From an uncultured Opitutia bacterium (GTDB lineage: Bacteria; Verrucomicrobiota; Verrucomicrobiia; Opitutales; Opitutaceae), in contig CALFZM010000259.1 of NCBI GenBank assembly GCA_937952235.1, positions 1 through 12,054 of the forward strand: DNA of 12,054 bases, in the 5' to 3' direction. The translations under genes and the position numbers were made by a program. Numbering within the stretch: the first letter of the stretch is position 1; every line of letters starts with the position of its first letter. The notes beneath the pieces are model-generated. The model saw nothing but the letters and a program-made list of their open reading frames with translations. It searched no databases and had not been told where the DNA came from. This document shows, piece by piece, positions 7,136 to 12,054 of the stretch.

Positions 7136-8272
7136 ATGAGCCGATTCCTCATCTCCTGCGGCGGCACCGGCGGCCACCTCTCGCCCGGCATCGCGCTGGC
7201 GGAGGGCCTGCGGGCGCGCGGGCACGACTCGCGGCTGCTGATCTCCCGCAAGCAGGTGGATGCGCGCCTGAGCGCGAAGTATCCGGACTTCGGCTTCGAC
7301 CGCATGCCGGGCAGCGGTTTCGGCTGGTCGCCGGCCACGCTGCTCCGCTGCGGCTGGAGCCAGGCGCAGGCGCTGGGATTCTGCCTCCGCCTCATCCGCC
7401 GGCACCGGCCGCACGCGGTCATCGGCTTCGGCGGCTTCACCTCGGCGCCGCTCGTGCTCGCCGCGCGGCTCTCGGGCGTCCCGATCGCCCTGCACGAATC
7501 GAACCGCGTCCCCGGCCTTGCCGTGCGGACGCTTGGCCGGCTGGCGGATCGCGTTTACCTGCCGCCGGGAATCCTCATTCCGGGGCTCCGCGCGGCCGCC
7601 CTCCGCCACGCCGGCCAGCCCGTGCGCCGGGAGATCGCGCCGATCCCGCGCGCGGCGGCACGCGCGGCGCTGGGGCTCGATCCCGCGGGCCGCGTGCTCG
7701 TCGTGCTCGGCGGCAGCCAGGGCGCGGGGCCGCTCAATGCCTGGGTGCGGGAGCACCGCGAGGCGCTGGCGGCGGAGGGCGTGCAGCTCTATGTCGTCAC
7801 CGGCATGGGCAAGGGCGAGCCCGCGGTGCTCGCCGGCACCGCACGGTCGGGTGTCCCGGTGCGTTCGATCTTCGTCCCGTTCAGCGACCGGATGGCCGAG
7901 CTCATGTCGGCCGCCGACCTCGTGCTCTCGCGCGCGGGCGCGGGCACGCTGGCCGAACTGGTGCGCTGCGGCACGCCCGCGGTCCTGGTGCCGTTCCCGC
8001 AGGCCGCCGACGATCATCAGCGGGCCAATGCGGAGTATTTCGCCCGGCAGGGCGGCGGCGTGGTGGTGCCGCAGGGCCGGCTCGACGGCCTGCTCCCGCT
8101 CGTGCTGACGCTCCTCGGCGACGAGCCGCAGCTCGAGGCGTGGCGCGGGCGCCTCCGCGAGCTCGATCGCGCCGGCGCGATCGAGGCGATGCTCACGGAT
8201 TTCGAATCGCTCGCGCGGCCCGACCCGGGCGCCGGCGCCGCCTGCACGGCGGCCGCGTCCGCTCTCGTGTGA
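7136..8272 (+). CDS. murG: MurG, lipid II-forming GlcNAc transferase
   Basis: Peripheral inner-membrane GT-B glycosyltransferase (family GT28) that moves GlcNAc from UDP-GlcNAc onto lipid I to give lipid II. It has 378 residues and starts at ATG 7136; the first glycine-rich loop, SCGGTGGHLSPGIALAEG (S7-G24), follows at once, which supports this start. Further motifs: IGFGGFTSAPLVLAA, LHESNRVPGLAVRTL, the second G loop LGGSQGAGPLN (GGSQGA at 192-197), SRAGAGTLAEL with E274 near the UDP-GlcNAc-binding Glu, and VPFPQAADDHQRANA (H294, Q295, N298). Both Rossmann domains are complete. The last residues, rich in Pro, Gly and Ala, extend slightly past the conserved core. Its TGA stop shares its final A with the ATG of the next gene (TGATG), so the two are probably translationally coupled. 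Confidence 0.97.
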   Translation: MSRFLISCGGTGGHLSPGIALAEGLRARGHDSRLLISRKQVDARLSAKYPDFGFDRMPGSGFGWSPATLLRCGWSQAQALGFCLRLIRRHRPHAVIGFGGFTSAPLVLAARLSGVPIALHESNRVPGLAVRTLGRLADRVYLPPGILIPGLRAAALRHAGQPVRREIAPIPRAAARAALGLDPAGRVLVVLGGSQGAGPLNAWVREHREALAAEGVQLYVVTGMGKGEPAVLAGTARSGVPVRSIFVPFSDRMAELMSAADLVLSRAGAGTLAELVRCGTPAVLVPFPQAADDHQRANAEYFARQGGGVVVPQGRLDGLLPLVLTLLGDEPQLEAWRGRLRELDRAGAIEAMLTDFESLARPDPGAGAACTAAASALV

Positions 8273-10593
8273 TGAGACCGTCGCCGCTGCCCTCCCTCTT
8301 CGGCCGTCCGATCCGGCGCGTGCACGGCATCGGCGTGACCGGCATGGGCGCCGGTCCGCTCGCGCTCTACCTGGCGCACCTCGGCTTCGCGGTCACGGGC
8401 GAGGACGACGCGCCGGCGGAGGCGATGCGCGCGGCGCTCGAGCGCGGTGGCGTGGCGTGGGCGCCGCTGCCGGCGGACTGCGAGCTGGTGTTCTGTTCGT
8501 CCGCGGTGCCGCCCGGCCATCCCACGTGCGAGGTGGCGCGGGCGCGCGGCCTGCCGGTGGTCCGCCGGGGCGAGCTGCTCGCCGAGGTGGTGCGCGGCCG
8601 GAAACTCGTCGCAGTCTGCGGATCGCACGGCAAGACCACCACGACCGCCTTGCTGGTCACGGCGCTGCGGGCGGCGCGCTTCCCGGCCGGATACGTCCTC
8701 GGCGGGTTGTTCGCCGACGCCACGCCGCCGGCCCAGGCCGGTTCGAACGACTGGGTGGTGGCGGAGATCGACGAGAGCGACGGCACCATCGACCGGTTCG
8801 AGCCGGAGCTGAGCGTGATCGTGAATCTCGACTGGGATCATCCCGACCGTTACCGCCACGCGGCCGACCTCGAGGCGACGTTCGCGGCGCTCGCGGCCCG
8901 GACGCGCGGAAGCGTGCTCGTGCACGACGCCTGCGCCGCCTCCGCCCGCGCGACCGCCGGCGGCGCCGGCGTGCTGACGTTCGGACGCAGCGGCGACTTT
9001 TGCGCCGAGGTGGAACGGGAGGAAGGCGGGACTCAGCTGCTTCGGCTGGCCGGGCGTTTTCCGCCGCAGACCGTGGCGGTCCGCGCCGCGGGCACCTTCA
9101 ACGCCCACAATGCCGCGGCGGCGCTGGCGGCGGCGCAGCTCATGGGGGTGGCGTTGACCCCGCACCGGCTCGCGGAGTTTCCCGGCGTGCGCCGCCGGCA
9201 GGCGCCGCTCGTGGCGGAAGGCGGCGTCACGGCGATCGAGGATTACGCGCACCATCCGGCGGAGGTCCGCGCGCTGCTCGGCAGCCTGCGGCGGCGGGTG
9301 CCACCGGGCGGCCGGCTCGTGGTGGCGTTCCAGCCGCACCGGTTCACCCGGACCGCGCAGTTCAAGGTGGAGTTCGCGGCCGCGCTGGCGGCGGCGGATC
9401 GCGTGCACCTGCTCGACGTTTACCCGGCGGGGGAGGCACCGGTGGCCGGTGGCACGACCGCCGACATCTACGCGGAGTTGAAACGCGGGGCGCCGCACCT
9501 GCCCGTGGCGTATCTGCCCGGTGGTGACGCCGGCTTCGCGCAGGCGTTGCGGCGCGAGGTGGGCTCCGGTGACCTCGTGGCGTTCGTCGGCGCGGGGGAC
9601 ATCGACCGCCGGGCGCGGGACTGGCTCGCGGCGTGGACGGAGGGCCGCGAGGTGGAGCGGCGTTGGGATGACATTTTCGGCGCGCTGGCGGCGGGGGTGA
9701 GTCCCGCTTCGCGCGTGCGGCGGGAGGAGCCGCTGGCGAAGAAGACGACGCTGCAGGTGGGAGGCGCGGCGCGGCTCTATGCGGAGCCGGCCTCGGTGGC
9801 CGACCTGCAGTTCCTGCTGACCACGGCGCGGGCGCGGGGCGTGCCCGTGCACATGCTTGGCCGCGGTTCGAACCTGGTCGTGCCCGACGAGGGCGTGGAC
9901 GGCCTGGTGATCGCGCTCGCGCACGAGGCGTGGGCGGGCTTCGAACCCGCGCCGGACGGCAGCGTGCGGGTGGGGGCGGGGCTCCGCCTGAAGAACCTCT
10001 GCGGCTTGGCGGCGGCCGCCGGCCTGGTGGGTTTCGAGTTTCTCGAAGGCATCCCGGGCAACGTCGGCGGGGCGCTGCGCATGAACGCGGGCGCGATGGG
10101 CGGCTGGATGTTCGACGTCGTGACGGAGGTCGAAGTCCTCACGCGCGACGGCGAGGTGCAACGGCTGCCCAGGGCCGCGATGCACGTCGACTACCGGCAT
10201 TGCGCGGAGCTCGAGGACGCGATCGCCCTGGGCGCGCGGCTCCGGCCCGCGGCGCAGGCGGAGGCCGCGGCGATCAACGCCAGGATCGCCGGATACCGCA
10301 GCAAGCGCCGCGAGACGCAGCCGCGCGAGCCGAGCGCCGGGTGCATGTTCAAGAACCCGCCGGGCGACTCCGCCGGCCGCCTCATCGACCAGTGCGGCCT
10401 GAAAGGGGAGCGGGTCGGCGATGCGGAGGTGTCGCGCGTCCACGCCAATTTCATCGTGAATCACGGCCGGGCCACCGGCGCCGACGTGCTCGAGCTGGTG
10501 CGCCGGGTGCGCGCCCGGGTGCGTCAGGCGACCGGCGTCGAACTGCAGCCCGAGGCGCTGCTCTACGGCCGCCGCTGGGAGGATGTGCTGTGA
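8272..10593 (+). CDS. murC-murB: Bifunctional MurC-MurB fusion: UDP-MurNAc:L-Ala ligase and UDP-GlcNAc-enolpyruvate reductase
   Basis: One 773-residue frame joins two consecutive cytoplasmic steps. MurC (about 1-455) adds L-Ala to UDP-MurNAc: GIGVTGMGAGPLA, P-loop GSHGKTTTT (K121), EIDESDGT (165-172), NLDWDHPDRY, DYAHHPAE (324-331), FQPHRFTRT (H356) and DVYPAGEAP. A linker of about 30 residues follows. MurB (about 484-773) reduces enolpyruvyl-UDP-GlcNAc with FAD and NADPH: TLQVGGAA, GRGSNLVVPDEG (530-541), GIPGNVGGA (593-601), DYR (R642), AGCMFKNPPG, LIDQCGLKG, HANFIVNH and E761 near the end. There is no stop or frame change at the joint. The catalytic Ser of the MurB GSxFKNP motif is Cys here (C691), and the MurC HNxxN element reads HNAAA. 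The ATG at 8272 overlaps the murG stop by one base. MurC-Ddl fusions are known in Chlamydiae; this one pairs MurC with MurB instead. Confidence 0.95.
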   Translation: MRPSPLPSLFGRPIRRVHGIGVTGMGAGPLALYLAHLGFAVTGEDDAPAEAMRAALERGGVAWAPLPADCELVFCSSAVPPGHPTCEVARARGLPVVRRGELLAEVVRGRKLVAVCGSHGKTTTTALLVTALRAARFPAGYVLGGLFADATPPAQAGSNDWVVAEIDESDGTIDRFEPELSVIVNLDWDHPDRYRHAADLEATFAALAARTRGSVLVHDACAASARATAGGAGVLTFGRSGDFCAEVEREEGGTQLLRLAGRFPPQTVAVRAAGTFNAHNAAAALAAAQLMGVALTPHRLAEFPGVRRRQAPLVAEGGVTAIEDYAHHPAEVRALLGSLRRRVPPGGRLVVAFQPHRFTRTAQFKVEFAAALAAADRVHLLDVYPAGEAPVAGGTTADIYAELKRGAPHLPVAYLPGGDAGFAQALRREVGSGDLVAFVGAGDIDRRARDWLAAWTEGREVERRWDDIFGALAAGVSPASRVRREEPLAKKTTLQVGGAARLYAEPASVADLQFLLTTARARGVPVHMLGRGSNLVVPDEGVDGLVIALAHEAWAGFEPAPDGSVRVGAGLRLKNLCGLAAAAGLVGFEFLEGIPGNVGGALRMNAGAMGGWMFDVVTEVEVLTRDGEVQRLPRAAMHVDYRHCAELEDAIALGARLRPAAQAEAAAINARIAGYRSKRRETQPREPSAGCMFKNPPGDSAGRLIDQCGLKGERVGDAEVSRVHANFIVNHGRATGADVLELVRRVRARVRQATGVELQPEALLYGRRWEDVL
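10577..10582 (+). promoter_or_regulatory. Shine-Dalgarno-like GGGAGG before the alternative ddl start
   Basis: GGGAGG ends 7 bases before a GTG at 10590 that is in frame with ddl and overlaps the murB stop as GTGA. It is the only well-placed Shine-Dalgarno-like sequence I see at any gene start here. It also lies inside murB codons for the C-terminal WED, so it may be coincidental. If used, Ddl gains nine residues (MSVVPPPLT) before its family-typical Met. Confidence 0.35.
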
Positions 10594-10616
10594 GCGTCGT
10601 CCCGCCGCCCTTAACC

Positions 10617-11549
10617 ATGAGTCCTGTCATCGCAGTCCTCGCCGGCGGCGTATCCGCCGAGCGCGACGTTTCCCTCGGCTCGGGCCGCGCCGCGGCCCTC
10701 GCGCTGGCGCGGTCGTTTCCGACCCGTCTTTTCGCCGTCGACGCCGCGGCGCTCCCCGCGGGCCTCGATCCCGCGCGGCACGTCGTCTTTTCCACGCTGC
10801 ACGGGACGTTCGGCGAGGACGGCGGGATGCAGGCGCTGCTGGACGCGGCGGGCGTGCACTATGCGGGCTGCGATGCCGCGAGCAGCCTGCTCACCATGGA
10901 CAAGTCGAAGACGAAGGCCGCGGTCGCGGCGCGCGGGGTGCCGACGGTGCCGGGCTGGACGTTCTCCGCCGCCGGGAAGCCGGACGCCGACGCGGTGCTC
11001 GCGCGGCTGGGCAGCCAGCTGGTCGTCAAACCCAACGCCGAAGGGAGCAGCGTCGGCCTCGCCCTCGTGGCGACCCGGGACGAACTGGTCGCGAAACTCG
11101 CCGCGATCACCGCGGGCGACTGGCTGATCGAGCGCCGGATCGTGGGGCGCGAGCTCTCGGTGGGCGTGCTGGGCGGAAAGGCGATGGGCATCGTCGAGAT
11201 CCGGCCGAAGTCGGGCGTCTACGATTTCACCAGCAAGTACACGAAGGGCATGACCGAGTACTTCGCGCCGGCGCCGCTCGACGCGGCCTTGACTGCGACC
11301 GTGCAGCGCGCGGCCGAGGCGGCGTTCGCCGCGTGCGGCTGCCGCGACTATGCGCGCGTCGACTTCATGCTCTCCGCGCAAAATGAACACTATTTGCTGG
11401 AAATTAACACCCTCCCCGGCATGAAGGAAACCAGTCTGCTGCCGATGAGCGCGCGATGCGTCGGGCTGGATTTCACGGCACTGGTCAGGGAGATGGTTTC
11501 GCCGGCACTTGCGCGTTATCACGCGGCGGCGCCTGCCCGACATTCGTGA
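10617..11549 (+). CDS. ddl: Ddl, D-alanine-D-alanine ligase
   Basis: ATP-grasp enzyme that makes the D-Ala-D-Ala dipeptide used by MurF. From the ATG at 10617 it has 310 residues, close to E. coli DdlB, and E15 in GGVSAERDVS falls at the E. coli position, which favours this start. A GTG at 10590, with a GGGAGG before it and a GTGA overlap with murB, is a real alternative. Motifs: LHGTFGEDGGMQALL, TMDKSKTK, KPNAEGSSVGLAL, the substrate loop YDFTSKYTKGMTEY with Y208 at the Tyr that favours D-Ala over D-lactate, DYARVDFML, and EINTLPGMKETSLLP with N264 and S273. Ordinary D-Ala-D-Ala termini, hence no intrinsic vancomycin-type target change, are expected. The open frame upstream of 10590 is murB in another frame. 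The stop overlaps the ftsQ GTG. Confidence 0.96.
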   Translation: MSPVIAVLAGGVSAERDVSLGSGRAAALALARSFPTRLFAVDAAALPAGLDPARHVVFSTLHGTFGEDGGMQALLDAAGVHYAGCDAASSLLTMDKSKTKAAVAARGVPTVPGWTFSAAGKPDADAVLARLGSQLVVKPNAEGSSVGLALVATRDELVAKLAAITAGDWLIERRIVGRELSVGVLGGKAMGIVEIRPKSGVYDFTSKYTKGMTEYFAPAPLDAALTATVQRAAEAAFAACGCRDYARVDFMLSAQNEHYLLEINTLPGMKETSLLPMSARCVGLDFTALVREMVSPALARYHAAAPARHS

Positions 11550-12054
11550 ATCCGACCACTGCCCATCCCGCCACCGCCCGAAGCTGGAGAGAGATTCCCC
11601 AGCCGGTGAAGCCGCGCGCCATGTCGAGCGGCGGCCGCTGGCGCCTGCTGATGGCAGGGCTGCGGAGCGTGGCGCTCGTGCTGTTCCTGGCCGCGTGCGG
11701 GTGGGGCGTGTGGATGATCGTGCAGGCGCTGCACGATGACCCGCAGCGCATGCCGGCGGCGGCCAAGGCGGTGCCCCTGCGGGCGCCGGAGCTGACGACG
11801 GGGCGCGACGGCGTGCTGGATGACGCCTGGCTGGCGCGGACGCTGGAGCTGCCGCCGCGCGTGTCGCTGGTGGAGCTGGACCTCCAACAGCTTTCCGCGA
11901 AGGTGCTGGCCGACCGGCAGGTGCTCACGGTGTCGATGCGGAAGGTCTTTCCCGACCGGCTCGAGGTGCAGATCACGGAGCGGCTGCCGGTGGCGCGGGT
12001 GCGCGTCGAGCTGGGCGGCCGGCCCCGGGACCTGATGGTGGCGCGGGACGGCGT
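11546..12054 (+). CDS. ftsQ: FtsQ, divisome protein, 3'-truncated by the window
   Basis: Bitopic inner-membrane divisome protein that links early and late division proteins. The GTG at 11546 overlaps the ddl stop as GTGA and gives 169 visible residues, open at the right edge. Layout: a basic cytoplasmic tail (1-37, with SWREIPQPVKPRAMS), one transmembrane segment (about 38-59, LRSVALVLFLAACGWGVWMI), then a periplasmic POTRA-like domain (about 76-148) with VSLVELDLQQLSAKVL and the hallmark FPDRLEVQITERLPVA. Later starts in frame are GTG 11606 and ATG 11621; they would shorten the tail but keep the membrane segment. I prefer 11546 because of the stop-start overlap and the protein-like tail. Family is assigned from topology, the ER.PVA signature and its place after ddl, since FtsQ sequences vary a lot. 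The FtsQ/DivIB C-terminal beta domain lies outside the window. Confidence 0.9.
   Translation, partial: MNPTTAHPATARSWREIPQPVKPRAMSSGGRWRLLMAGLRSVALVLFLAACGWGVWMIVQALHDDPQRMPAAAKAVPLRAPELTTGRDGVLDDAWLARTLELPPRVSLVELDLQQLSAKVLADRQVLTVSMRKVFPDRLEVQITERLPVARVRVELGGRPRDLMVARDG

Noticed and set aside
8017..10464. An 815-codon open frame on the - strand, and smaller antisense frames at 2431-3720, 3470-4870, 5935-7440 and 10611-11543.
   Set aside because: They lie wholly opposite genes with clear family motifs, and their translations are Arg/His/Ala/Gln-rich low-complexity sequence with no recognisable domain. Strong G/C at third codon positions removes antisense stops and explains their length.
9930..10589. 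Possible N-terminal extension of Ddl.
   Set aside because: This open stretch is murB read in another frame; Ddl homology begins at about 10617.
11509..11739. Short + strand open frame across the ddl/ftsQ junction.
   Set aside because: Arg/Ala-rich, overlaps both genes in a different frame, and resembles no family I recognise.
1..12054. CRISPR array, insertion sequence, tRNA, prophage or defence genes.
   Set aside because: No repeated units, transposase motifs, tRNA-like folds or foreign base composition were seen. All the DNA is accounted for by dcw genes and short gaps.

Overview
The window is one stretch of a dcw (division and cell wall) cluster. Every gene I can support reads on the + strand, packed almost end to end. 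The DNA is very GC-rich, roughly 70% by eye, with strong G/C at third codon positions, so large open frames also appear antisense. I infer Verrucomicrobiota, most likely the Opitutales/Opitutaceae. The reasons are a dcw order close to that of E. coli, a MurC-MurB fusion, a LysM protein between murD and ftsW, and the character of the proteins. This placement comes from memory of the group, not from a search.

Layout: murE (5' end outside the window, to 1076); murF (1085-2485); mraY (2479-3594); murD (3608-4912, or from 3599); a membrane-anchored protein with two LysM domains (4959-5894); ftsW (5932-7074); a 61-bp gap holding an imperfect hairpin; murG (7136-8272); a murC-murB fusion (8272-10593); ddl (10617-11549, or from 10590); and ftsQ (from 11546, running off the right edge). 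No gap exceeds about 61 bp. Several junctions overlap (murF/mraY, murG/murC, ddl/ftsQ), which points to one co-transcribed, translationally coupled operon. I see no convincing internal promoter or intrinsic terminator.

How the genes work together: MurB (fused) and MurC (fused) make UDP-MurNAc and add L-Ala. MurD adds D-Glu, MurE adds meso-diaminopimelate (DNPR motif), and MurF adds the D-Ala-D-Ala made by Ddl. MraY moves the product onto undecaprenyl phosphate, MurG adds GlcNAc to give lipid II, and FtsW polymerises lipid II at the septum, where FtsQ joins the divisome. The LysM protein presumably binds the peptidoglycan. The expected next genes to the right are ftsA and ftsZ; to the left, ftsI and ftsL.

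This is mostly a conventional cluster and I do not see a wholly new system in it. Points worth a second look: the MurC-MurB fusion with Cys in place of the MurB catalytic Ser; an FtsW that departs from several SEDS signature motifs; an in-frame A AAA AAG slippery heptamer in mraY whose -1 frame runs past the murD start; the LysM insertion; a hairpin before murG; and gene starts that almost all lack a Shine-Dalgarno sequence.
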